The notes below the pieces were generated by a model, which was given only the letters and a program-made list of their open reading frames with translations, did not search any database and was not told where the DNA came from. A program made the translations under genes and the position numbers. 17,686 nucleotides of DNA from Cylindrobasidium torrendii FP15055 ss-10 (taxonomy: Eukaryota; Basidiomycota; Agaricomycetes; Agaricales; Physalacriaceae): contig KN880818.1 in the NCBI GenBank assembly GCA_000934385.1, positions 1-17,686 on the forward strand, given 5' to 3'. Positions 1-8,801 of the stretch are shown one piece after another (the first letter of the stretch is position 1; each line of letters begins with the position of its first letter).

Positions 1-59
1 TTTTTTTTTGCGAAATTTCTGGATTTTATTGGGAACTTGCAGTAGTGATCTGACCTTTG

Positions 60-184
60 GTGTACTTGACAACGCAAGTACTTGTCTTGACCCGTGAATA
101 TGTAAGTACTTGCGTAAGTACTTGTAGGTACTTGCAATGACTCAAGTAGCGACAAGTACTCGCGTTTTGACAAGTACTTGACTT
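60..184. repeat. Cluster of GTACTTG palindromic words
   Basis: GTACT cores occur at 62, 78, 107, 119, 128, 156 and 174, seven in about 120 bp. Most extend to AAGTACTTG or the perfect 10-bp palindrome CAAGTACTTG (75-84 and 171-180). Spacing is irregular (9-29 bp), so this is a dispersed word cluster rather than a tandem array. A GGGTCC/GTCCGG-rich block follows (about 205-290). Clusters of short palindromic words beside a GC-rich block resemble the subterminal repeats of DNA transposons. That reading is inference, since no terminal inverted repeat pair was found. Confidence 0.6.
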
Positions 185-609
185 GTTCACCCACGAGTCC
201 CAGGGGGACCCAAGTCATGGGGGGGGTCCGGGTCCCTATTTCAGGGCATAAGTACCCGCGTCCGGAAGTCCGGGTCCGACTCGGGTCAGAATCGTGTTGA
301 ACTCTAATCAGATGCGGCATGCAGTACCTGCAAATTACACGAGCTTTTCCGGACTGCTCAGTGTTTGCGCCTCGAAGCGCATAATCCGGACTGTCCTCAA
401 AATGGACACGGATTGCATGTCAATTTGCACCAGGCTGGCATCCGCGCATGGATGCTGATGTGTTGGACATGATGATTGAAGGTAAAATGACTTTATTTAT
501 CTAATCTACCTCTGGGCTTCTAATATCTACCTAGCTCTTGCTTCCCAAAGCAGCAGTGGCACCGCTGCGCCAATACTCACGTGGATGATTGGGCCGGCAG
601 CCACCTGAG

Positions 610-680
610 GGCTATTTCCTTAGATGATTGCCGGAAATAGCCCGCAAGCAGGTTGCGGGCTATTTGATGGCTATAGCCAT
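610..680. repeat. Nested inverted repeats built on GGCTATTT
   Basis: Three structures overlap. GGCTATTTCC (610-619) pairs with GGAAATAGCC (633-642). AAATAGCCCGCAA (635-647) pairs perfectly with TTGCGGGCTATTT (653-665) around a 5-nt loop. ATGGCTATAGCCAT (667-680) is a perfect 14-bp palindrome. The word GGCTATTT therefore appears in alternating orientation at 610, 635-642 and 658, so one strand could fold into mutually exclusive hairpins. No gene covers it. It could be a MITE fragment, a recombination scar or a cruciform-forming element. Confidence 0.8.
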
Positions 681-920
681 GGCTAACCGCCCTCGATCAG
701 CACACCACTGATTCATTAAAACCAGGACTTTGTATATCCTAAAAACTAGTACACTGCATGTAAATGGAGACACAAAGAATACCACAGCTGTTAGAAAACA
801 GATATCTAAATTATCACCACCCAGTATGGCTTATAATGCATAGCTCGTGTCTCCAGAGTCAACTCTGGGGACCAGTTAGATGAAGCAACAAAATCGATTT
901 TTGGATGCACAACGTGCGTG

Positions 921-1019
921 TTTTTGTCCAAATTTTGCGCCGGCTTCGCCTGCGGCGGGCTCATTTTTGTCCAAACTAAATCCGGGTTTGGGCCCTTCGG
1001 ACCCAAGTTTTTGTCCAAA
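921..1019. repeat. Three spaced copies of TTTTTGTCCAAA
   Basis: Identical 12-mers lie at 921-932, 964-975 and 1008-1019, with near-constant periods of 43 and 44 bp. The intervening sequences are not clearly alike but are rich in GGGCCC/CGGACCC-type words. The array lies about 260 bp beyond the RPS9 stop codon (minus strand). It may be a decayed tandem repeat or part of a mobile-element end. Confidence 0.7.
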
Positions 1020-1037
1020 CTGGGATACGTCATTTGT

Positions 1038-1079
1038 GGGTATTATGGGGGGTCCTGTCTAATGGGGAGGGGGGGGAGG
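1038..1079 (+). other. G-run cluster, possible G-quadruplex
   Basis: G-runs on the plus strand lie at 1038-1040, 1047-1052, 1064-1067 and 1069-1076, with loops of 6, 11 and 1 nt. This satisfies a relaxed four-run quadruplex pattern. On the RPS9 template orientation it is a C-rich stretch roughly 200-245 bp past the stop codon. Function is unknown. Confidence 0.35.
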
Positions 1080-1282
1080 CTTATTTTTACTGACAAGAGA
1101 TCTCGGAGGTGCCCGACATTCCTGGCAGTTATGAACAACGCCAAAATAATTTCTGACACAGGACCAGTCTGGACATCAGCATTTCCGGATTTTTTGTGCA
1201 GAAACCATAAATCTGGCATAAAACATGGGAGGGCCAACGAGTACAACATAGTAAAGCAATCATCTGAAGAATAATCCTACAT

Positions 1283-2080
1283 CTACTCTTCCTCCTCGTC
1301 ATCACCGCCCTCCTCCTTCGAAGCGGCGAGCCTGGCACGCTTGCGCTTAACACGTCCGGGACGGCCACCGCCATACGGCGAGGTAAGTGCGAAGTCGATA
1401 TGCTTCTGAGAATCAAGGCGGACAACAAACGACGGGACGTTGACGATCTGCTTGCCGACGCGAATGTGACGCTGGCGGATGAGCACACGGGCGTGGTGAA
1501 TGGACTTGGCAAGACCGAGCTTGAAGACCTGCGTCTGGAGACGACGCTCCAAGAAATCTTCGATTTTGAGAGCAAGCACGTAATCGAGGCGCATGCGGGC
1601 CTCGTCGAGCACGCCGATGCGTACAAGACTGGTGATGAATTAGCGAAATGGTTTGATACTGTAAGATGAAAGGAGGATGGCAGTAAAACGTACCGGCGAA
1701 TCAGGGCATTACCCTCGAAAAGACGCTTGGGGTCTTTGGGGTCGAGCTTGAGAAGCTCACGGGCCGCACGACGGATCTTCGACAGGATAAGGGCAATGCG
1801 CCAAATCTCGCGCTTGTTGCGGAGACCGTATTCACCCGCGAGCTTGAGCTCGGAGTCGAGACGAGCAGACTCGAAGGGGCGACGGGGGACCTTGTAGCTG
1901 GATCATCCAAGTCAGAAGATGGTTCTTGATGTAGGGAGCACTGGCTCCGAAGAAACCAGGCATTCCCGCCCTCAATAGGGATATTCAGAGTGTTAACTCA
2001 CGTCTTGCTGTGCTTACGGGGCGCCCTAAGCAGATCTCAGCGTCAACATCATGCGTTTCAACGATCACGCACCTGGGCAT
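1283..2080 (-). CDS. RPS9: 40S ribosomal protein S9 (uS4)
   Basis: This is cytosolic small-subunit protein uS4, which binds the 5' domain of 18S rRNA and helps form the mRNA entry channel. The spliced CDS has four exons (minus strand): 2080-2073, 2025-2002, 1897-1694 and 1628-1283. Introns are 47, 104 and 65 bp, all GT-AG, giving 193 residues, the usual size. The start [20 protein letters not shown] matches fungal uS4. The first coding exon holds only 8 bases (ATG CCC AG), so frame-based gene finding would miss it. The S4 RNA-binding domain runs from about residue 105 ([20 protein letters not shown]) through [11 protein letters not shown] to about 170. It is followed by the [21 protein letters not shown] signature and an acidic tail (GGDDEEEE). 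The gene is divergent from RPL21 with 222 bp between start codons. Family identity is very secure; the only minor uncertainty is the exact first-intron boundary. Confidence 0.97.
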
Positions 2081-2302
2081 TTTTGCGGCCTTGAGTGTCT
2101 TGAGGGAACGGGGAGAGCAAAATCCAGTAGATCGCGTGCGTGGACAAATCGAGCAAGCGTGACAGACTGTGACAAAACTGGCTAAGCCTCCCGGGAGATT
2201 GCCGAAACGTGACATCCATCGACAGCGGAAAATATTGTTGAAAGTGATCGCAGGCTCCAGCAAGTTTATTCCCGCCGTCGTCGCCGCCCACATCCCGCCA
2301 AA
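2081..2302. promoter_or_regulatory. Shared divergent promoter of RPS9 and RPL21
   Basis: The two start codons face away from each other across 222 bp, so this interval must carry both promoters and both 5' UTRs. The word GTGACA occurs three times in the same orientation (2159-2164, 2169-2174, 2209-2214). The middle copy sits in CTGTGACA, which resembles the reverse complement of the fission-yeast HomolD ribosomal-protein box (CAGTCACA) with a mismatch. A perfect palindrome CTCCCGGGAG lies at 2188-2197. No clear TATA box is visible. The bidirectional arrangement is seen directly; the role of the words is inference. Confidence 0.6.
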
Positions 2303-2930
2303 ATGCCGCACTCATTCGGTTACCGCGCGCGTACGCGCCACATGTTTAAGAGGGGGTTCAAGGGTGCGTATTTGCCGATCTCTACGGTGCCCCGCCAAGC
2401 GCTTACTGCCTCACCCTTCCCTGCAATCTCACAGACCATGGCTCCATCCCGATGGTCACATACCTGACGAACTACCATGTTGGAGACATCGTCGACATCA
2501 AAGCCAACGCCGCGCAACAGAAGGGTATGCCCCACAAGTTCTACCACGGACGCACTGGCATTGTCTACAACGTCACCCCCTCTGCTGTCGGCGTCATTGT
2601 GTATAAGGTCGTCGGCAACCGCTACATTGAGAAGCGCGTCAACCTCCGTGTCGAGCACATCAGGCACTCGAAGTGCAGGAAGGAGTTCTTGGAGCGTGTT
2701 AAGAGGTGCGTTCTCCCTTTCTCTATCGCGGAATGGAGAGGCGATACTGCGCATTTCAGTGTGTTCTTACGCTCTACAGGAATGCTGCCGCTGAGAAGAA
2801 GGGCCAGGACGGCGAGAGGACAAACCTCAAGCGTGTGGCTGCGCTTCCGCGGGAGGCACACACCGTTGTTGTCGAGGCCGGAAACGAGCCCCAGACTATG
2901 GCGCCCGTTCGCTACGAAACCTTCATCTAA
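2303..2930 (+). CDS. RPL21: 60S ribosomal protein L21 (eL21)
   Basis: This is eukaryote/archaea-specific large-subunit protein eL21. It has three exons: 2303-2363, 2435-2705 and 2780-2930. Introns are 71 and 74 bp, GT-AG, and the product is 160 residues, the same length as recalled for budding yeast. Segments identical or near-identical to the family include GYRARTRHMFKRGFK at the N terminus, VGDIVDIKANAAQQKGMPHKFYHGRTG in the centre (split here only by description), LRVEHIRHSKCR, and the C-terminal block LKRVAALPREAHTV with the final PVRYETFI. Splicing gives KDHGSIPMV across intron 1 and VKRNAAAEKKG across intron 2, restoring the conserved register. It is divergent from RPS9. The transcript end lies in 2931-3260. 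Confidence 0.97.
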
Positions 2931-3264
2931 ATCTGCTCCCACCCACGAGCGATGGACACTAGGTCGAGATGGAGTTGTTGCTGTGTTATGTCGTATGTGT
3001 ATATGCCCCCAACCATTAAAATGCCATATTGTCCCTTCGCGGCCATCCATGTATACTACGAACGCCCGTTGTCTGTTTGCGATGAATTCTGAGGCTTGAG
3101 CCTGAGCGCTCTTGAGCGCTTGAACTTTGCAATTTCGTTGTGCCATCGCATCAACCCCACGTGCGTTGTTAATCGGCTTGATCAGTCACCGCAGGTTTGA
3201 ACGCTCGTTTGACTATCACTACCACTACCACTACCACCTAATACATCCCGCACTCCCCGTACCG
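2931..3264 (+). other. Spacer between RPL21 and the NEDD8 gene
   Basis: This 334-bp stretch contains the RPL21 3' UTR and the NEDD8 promoter and leader. Visible items are an ATTAAA (3016-3021, a possible poly(A) signal), a 10-bp near-tandem repeat of CYTGAGCGCT (3101-3120) and the CACTAC microsatellite at 3217-3238. No coding exon or RNA gene was recognised. Confidence 0.5.
3217..3238 (+). repeat. CACTAC microsatellite in NEDD8 leader
   Basis: Three perfect CACTAC units plus a partial fourth end 26 bp before the NEDD8 start codon. The position implies it lies in the promoter or 5' UTR. The pyrimidine/CAC-rich character is common in fungal leaders. It may vary in length between strains. Confidence 0.75.
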
Positions 3265-4125
3265 ATGCTGATCAAAGTCAAGGTGAGTGCCGAGTCTTTC
3301 ATTGCGGAGTAAACGCTGAGGACGCATGACAGACGCTCACTGGCAAGGAGGTGAGCCACTGCCAGTTTCCTGCTCTTCGAAAACAGCCTCGGGCGCGTCG
3401 TAATCCCATACTTGATTGGGTGCTCTGCGGATGGTGCTGTAGTATCATCCATGACCAGACGGGCTCGTTCAACGCACCGCACTACTACCTTTCGCACTGC
3501 GACATCACGGCACTTGGGGCGGAATGAATGCTGACTACCAGCCTAGATTGAGTTAGATATCGACCAAGATGACAAAGTGAGTAAATTGTCGTGATCACTC
3601 TACCCCTACGCCTGCGGAAACTCTTACCACCGCCCCCACAAACTTGCCACTTCGATCTATATTTTCCTACTTTTGCCATCCACCTCATGCCTTACACGAG
3701 TGTTTCCCTCGGTGTAATAAGCAGTCGTGACGGTATATTACGTTCGGGGTCGTTGTGACGGGTTGTACTTTGACCAGGGCTGGCGGGGCAAGCGTACTTT
3801 ATCGTGCAGCTCTACTCTTCCACATCAACCATATACCATTGGATCATAGAATTGACGCGTCTATCTTCAGATCAGTCGTATCAAGGAGAAGGTCGAAGAA
3901 CAAAGTGGTGTCCCCCCACCCCAACAGCGTCTGATTTTCAGTGGACGCCAAATGTACGTTCCCTCCATTCAGCCCTATCTGCCCTTTATCCCTATGCGCA
4001 TGCATCCAGCCTCTCGCTCTAACATCCGATGCAGGCAAGACGACAAGACTGCCAAAGAGTTCAACATCGTCGCGGGCGCGGTCCTCCATTTGGTCCTTGC
4101 GCTTCGTGGAGGAATGTCGTGCTAA
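3265..4125 (+). CDS. RUB1: NEDD8/Rub1 ubiquitin-like modifier
   Basis: Ubiquitin-like modifier conjugated mainly to cullins to activate SCF-type ubiquitin ligases. It has five exons: 3265-3282, 3333-3350, 3547-3576, 3871-3953 and 4035-4125. Introns are 50, 196, 294 and 81 bp, all GT-AG, giving 79 residues. The first three exons encode only 6, 6 and 10 residues ([22 protein letters not shown]). The product keeps the family register exactly: Leu8, Ile44 and Val70 hydrophobic patch, Lys27, Gln40, Ala72 in LALRGG (Ala at 72 separates NEDD8 from ubiquitin, which has Arg) and Gly75-Gly76. Position 48 is Arg instead of the Lys of ubiquitin and human NEDD8. A three-residue tail Met-Ser-Cys follows the di-glycine and must be removed by a C-terminal hydrolase before conjugation. 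It lies on the same strand as RPL21 and NAM9. Identification is firm; the exons were joined by alignment because no single frame shows the gene. Confidence 0.95.
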
Positions 4126-4644
4126 GCGTATGCACGAGGGAGGGTGTATAGACGCGCAAATTTTATCGCTGTTTCGATGCTTTTTACCAATTCAATCCGA
4201 CATATGAATGAAATGTCTGTAATACTGCTGTTGCGTTTTGTTCTCCCCGCACATACGGCTATCCATCATTCCCTTCAAGATGCATTGTAACAATAGATGC
4301 TGCTATCGAAGCTTTGAGCGAATTTTGAGCACTATCCTTGACTTGTGTGATCCGAAAGACGTACACATGTACTGGCCACTACCAACTCTGAAATTCTGAA
4401 GGTGAATTCTGCAGTGGCGGGCGCATCATCGATCACTGATCCGTTGGCGGCCGGCATTAGTTTCCGGTCCGCTCTTTTCCTCCCCTTCTGCATCCACACT
4501 ACCCTCGAGCTTACACGTCGCGGTCCGCTCCCCAGACAAGGACCTTTCGGGCGCGCACAGACAACCGTCTCTTGGGAAAGACGCGCAACCGACACGATCC
4601 CCGGTCACTTTCGCGTCGGGACACCCCCAATTTAGGAGGGCGAA
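4126..4644. other. Spacer between NEDD8 gene and NAM9
   Basis: This 519-bp stretch is expected to hold the NEDD8 3' UTR and the NAM9 promoter. The first half is AT-rich; the half nearest NAM9 is GC-rich with CG-dense words. No TATA box near the start, no RNA gene and no convincing short coding exon was found. Confidence 0.45.
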
Positions 4645-6336
4645 ATGAGAGACGTGGGTATCCATAACGTGAAGCGGGCGCTGCCGCGCATGGTGAGTCT
4701 CGTTTTCCTTTTCGTACCCTTTTCCCACGCGTTTATCACTACCATAATGTGTCCGCGCGCGCATATTCGGCAAAGTACCTACATGTTCCAACTCCAACTA
4801 CTTTACTATATGAACCCAAACCTTCTACTGTTGAATTACACCTCCGTATTCTTCCTTTCGTCTACTCGTGGTTTCCGCTATCCTTTACCTTCCAACGCCC
4901 TGCACGCCATAATTCAGGCTAACACATCCCTAGACATGGACGGCGAAAAACTTGTTCAACTTGTGGCAGCGGTCAGGCGGTGGTTCTCCAGCTTTGCTGC
5001 GCGACCAATTTACCAACAACGAGCAAACGCTATTCAAACAACGATGGGAGTCCAAAACGCTTGTGCGCGCATATCACGGAGACTACATCACCGAGCGTAG
5101 CTGGCGGCGCTGGTTTATGCTCGACACACTACCCAATGTTCGGCCGAAGAATGCAGGAGCCATGCCAAAAGGCGACAGCAGCGACCTAGAACAGTTTGCG
5201 CAACGACGGGTGAAGGAGGAAGAATACGCCGGAGAAGAAAAGAAGGGCGGCCTTGCACCTGTCGGCTCTCTCATGTTCTCCGAACTTGAGCGGAGGATTG
5301 ATGTATTTGTGTTCCGGTGTTGCTTTGCGCACAGTATCTACGAGGCGCGGCGGCTGGTCATCCACGGCCATGTGTTGCTCAACGGCAAGACAGTGAGTAT
5401 CCGTGTCACTGCTGTAGCCAGTATTGACTTTGTCTTCAGCACAGCAACGCAAATACTCGGCTGACACCTGGCGACATGATCTCTGTGCTTCCTTCCGCCA
5501 TTCGATACTTTAAGCCGCCGACAGACGAAAACTTCACCGACGTCCTGGCGGCTATGTCGGAATATCAGCGTGGGGAACGTCGCAAGGAACAACAAAAGGC
5601 TCACGCGGCCGTAACCGACGCGGAGACTCAGACAGAGCGCGAGCGCCGCCGGACGCACCGCAAAGAGCGCGAGGAAATTGCCATGGCCCATGCATTGGAG
5701 CAAGCCAAGGATGAAGCGGAACGTGCACTCATAGCCGAGGGCAAGCTCGTCCCCAACGATCTCATGGCCACTCTGCGTACACTTCAGGACGAGGATGCGC
5801 GCTGGGAGGCACGGATGTACAACAAGCTCTCTCCTGAAGAGCGCGCGGCGAAGGAGGCGAAGGAGCTTGGTCTCGACGACCAGGAGGCCAAGCCGACGTT
5901 CCCTCTTGCAGAAGAGACGGAGGCCGAGATTGCGCTCGCTGCCCAGACCAAGGCAGAAAAAGCACTCCAGGACGGTGCACGCACGCCGTTCTATCTTCCC
6001 GATTTCGCATCTCCCTGGTTGTTCATCCCAGCGTACATTGAAGTCAACTTTGCGACGTGTTCCGCTGTCTACGTTCGTCACCCAACAGCTCGTCCAGGGT
6101 ATTCGGAAATCCCAACGCCGTACGACGCTGCTGGCGATGTCATTCGCTTCGCTTGGGAGTACTACACCCAGATGGGCCGTCGCGTGAGGAGCAAGACTCG
6201 TATTGAGCAGATGCCCGAGGACAGGGACTGGGTCAAGAAGCAGCGGACACAGGAGATTATGCAGGGCAAGGTCCTCGCTGCGAAGCGCAAGAAGGACAAG
6301 CAGAACAGGAGGACTATGAGCGGCGTTATTCTTTAG
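4645..6336 (+). CDS. NAM9: Mitochondrial ribosomal protein uS4m (Nam9-like)
   Basis: This is mitochondrial small-subunit uS4. It has three exons: 4645-4692, 4934-5392 and 5440-6336. Introns are 241 and 47 bp, GT-AG and both phase 0, giving 467 residues, close to yeast Nam9. The first exon encodes the basic N terminus [16 protein letters not shown], and exon 2 continues with [14 protein letters not shown]. The S4 RNA-binding domain spans about residues 132-195 ([20 protein letters not shown], then GHVLLNGKT, spliced to [20 protein letters not shown]). A long charged, probably helical insert (about 200-345) separates it from the fungal-specific C-terminal block starting [20 protein letters not shown] near residue 353. 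No classical cleavable presequence is obvious beyond the basic N terminus. It converges with the permease gene (251 bp between stops). The window therefore holds both the cytosolic and the mitochondrial member of the uS4 family. Confidence 0.95.
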
Positions 6337-6587
6337 TTTATACCGAGTAATTACACCCTACTTTCGACATGTTTGACGTTCGAAGGAGACTGAAAATGCG
6401 TGGTATGCTGTTTGGCTGCTTCCCACTGACTCAGCGTTCGGAAAGCGAGCAAAATCTTTGTTGCTGTCGTTCTTGTACCAACTCCCGCGCCTCCGCTATG
6501 AACGCGAGAGACATTTCGCAGAACGTCAAATTCTATAGGAAGTGACACAAGCACAACAACAGTACACCAGGGTCTATTCGCAACATT

Positions 6588-8801
6588 CTATGTGGCTTCA
6601 TGCGTTTCAACCGTCGTTTCTCTCTTCTGGTCTTTCAAACTTTCCGCCGAACCACGTCTCCCGTCCTTCTCTTCTGTGCTGCTCTCACCACTTTCCGTCG
6701 GGAGCGTAGGGATAGGGCCCGTGAACCAATGCACTCCGCCGTATTTGGGGAAATAGTACCACACCAACGACAAAATCAGGACGCCCCCGACGACAGCGAT
6801 GGTGTAGTTCATCTCCTGCACCGTTGTCTGCGGTGTGGATGGGAAGAGGAAGACGACCGACATGAATGTCATGAATGCGACTGAGACGATGCCCACGGGA
6901 AGACTCTGTTCATTCGTCAATAGCTTTATCAAGCCGAAGCAAATGGGGGCTCACGAAGATACCCAGATGGAATGGTCCAGGTTTGAAATCATTCTGCCCG
7001 AGGAACCGCGCCGCAATTGGAATGCTATACGCGATGTAGAGGCCGACGACGGACAAGGAGAAGACTGCGTTGATGGCAGAATCACTGGCGAACACGAGGA
7101 GACCAGCCACAAGGGCGCAGAGAGCACTGAACCAGACTGTGTTGACTGGGGTACCGGTGAAGGCGTTCATCCGGTAGAGGATGGAAGAGAAGGGGAGCGC
7201 CTTGTCCCTGCTAAATGCATAACTTTGACGACTCGTCGCAAGAAGCTAGATGAATGGTGAATAAAAGCAATACTAAATGGCGGGTCGTGGACTCACCATG
7301 CTGGATCCCATCATGTATTGCACGGCTACGACGATTGCCCAGATTGCGAGTGTTCCCTTCTGTCCAAATGCATTGAAGAATATTTGCGCCATGGGCTGAC
7401 TGCTGTTGTAGAGCGCTTCCAGATCTGTGCCCATGCAGAATGCGAGGGACATGTTGATGGCTGGAAGAAGTATCAACATCAAGGCTCGCAAGAATTAGGT
7501 TGGCATACCCCATCCTAGGACACCAGAGATGAAAATGGCTGCGACAATAGCCCAGGGAACAGCGACAGCAGCATTTGATGCCTCCTCACTGATGTGGACG
7601 CAAGAGTCGAATGAACCTAGTAACTGTCAGCTATATACAACGTAGGAAAGCCTGACATACAGATTGTCCAGAGAGGTGCGAGAAAGCTCATGATGAACGC
7701 ATATCCATTAGGCCATCCATCCACTGAAGTAATGCGTCAATGATACTGAGGTGGCGGGGATCTCGATGGCTTACAGTTAACGAACTCTCCGAGGGCAAAG
7801 CTTGCCGTGTTCTTGTATTCCGCGGGAGTGCATATAGGGAGGGCAACAATGACGGCAAGACAAAGCCTCAAAAACACTGAGCACAGTTGCAATAGTAGTT
7901 CGGCAGAACTCACAAGATGTTGAGCACGACATAGAAGGATTGCAGTCTTGCGAGTATGGTGGTTCCAAGGCAGCAAAGAATAGCGTGGCTGATCACAACA
8001 CCGGTATAAACACCACTGCAAATGTTCGTTAGTATGATGATTGGAGATGGAAAGACAGTTAAAGGGAAGAAAAGACGCACAATAGTTGTCCATTAGTTGG
8101 AGAGAAACTCTGATCCTTGGAACCGATCTTGACCGCGGCCATAATCTGCACAGCGCATCCCCAGTCAATAGATGCCACCCCGCCAATGGAGCCAATTGTG
8201 TTCGTGTCTGAAAAGTGCTGCTGAGTACTCGTTTATGAATGGGCCTTGTGCAACTCACAGCCAACGATCCACGAAAGGAGATTTCTCCAGCGCGGGGATG
8301 AGAGGGAATGTGTCCAAAAGTACAGCTAAACACGCAGCTAACATTTGAGCCAATACTCCAATTGAAAGCCGCTGTACGTACCCCGCCAGATGTAGGAGCC
8401 GCAGAAGCTAACTCAGCCATGGACAGTCCGACGAAAAAGATGAATAGGCTCGCGACGGCCCACTGCAAAATTGATTAGCGCTGGGCTGCACTGCACTGCG
8501 CAGTATAAGGCGGACAACGTGCAGATGTACGGAGGAGATGCACTCACACCCCAGACCATTGCGGGTCCGCCTCCATTTGGGAGAGAGTAGAAGAGGACAG
8601 ATGATATTGACGGCAAGAGTCCGATAATGGAAAACGCGATGCCAAAGACCTATATCAACGACAGAACGTTAGCAGCTGAATCACGACACAGCGCTCGCAA
8701 GGGCGCACCTCGAGCGGAGAGAATGCGCGCTTGAACTCTTGCTTATACCCCAAGGATGCCAACAACTCTGCGTCGGTCGTTTTCACTGTCGTCTTGCCCA
8801 T
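6588..8801 (-). CDS. APC-superfamily amino-acid / GABA-type permease
   Basis: Predicted plasma-membrane or vacuolar proton-coupled transporter of amino acids or related amines, of the fungal GABA-permease/choline-transporter group (Uga4/Hnm1-like). It has 12 exons (minus): 8801-8709, 8649-8548, 8462-8382, 8325-8259, 8207-8081, 8015-7914, 7866-7775, 7723-7661, 7616-7509, 7460-7297, 7245-6955 and 6905-6588. The product is 535 residues, normal for the family. Diagnostic segments in order are FSPLEVFGIAFSIIGLLPSI near residues 27-46, GLSMAELASAAPTSGG ending at residue 92, SIDWGCAVQIMAAV, SFDSCVHISEEASNAAVAVP (the family consensus cytoplasmic loop), FNAFGQKGTLAIW, ATSRQSYAFSRDKALPFSS, FTGTPVNTVWF and WYYFPKYGGVHWF. 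Hydrophobicity fits about 12 membrane spans. The C-terminal tail is hydrophilic and rich in Ser/Glu/Lys, suiting regulation by phosphorylation or ubiquitin. A GATA cluster lies upstream. The substrate cannot be decided from sequence. The family is sure; individual small exons could shift by a few bases. Confidence 0.93.

Larger units (their letters stand above)
1..1282. other. Gene-free left flank, repeat-rich
   Basis: No credible coding exon was found here on either strand. The open frames present are short, lack family similarity and run through repeats. The stretch contains a T-rich start, a cluster of GTACTTG words (60-184), GGGTCC/CCGG-rich sequence (about 205-290), nested hairpins (610-680), three spaced copies of TTTTTGTCCAAA (921-1019) and G-runs (1038-1079). 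The last few hundred bases before 1283 must include the 3' UTR and terminator of the minus-strand RPS9 gene. The repeat content suggests remnants of non-autonomous transposable elements, but no transposase frame or target-site duplication was recognised. Confidence 0.6.

Noticed and set aside
60..184. CRISPR-like or telomeric repeat array
   Set aside because: Spacing is irregular, the words are short and palindromic, no TTAGGG-type repeat occurs, and the genome is eukaryotic.
918..1274. 118-codon plus-strand frame in the left flank
   Set aside because: It runs through the TTTTTGTCCAAA repeats and G-runs and has low-complexity content with no recognisable domain.
1898..2001. Box C/D snoRNA in the RPS9 second intron
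   Set aside because: CTGA words are present, but the C-box-like GATGA lies at the 3' end of the intron in the wrong order and no terminal stem forms.
5338..6081. 247-codon open frame on the minus strand
   Set aside because: It is antisense to NAM9 exons 2-3, is Cys/Leu/Arg-rich without a domain, and its openness is a by-product of codon bias in the sense gene.
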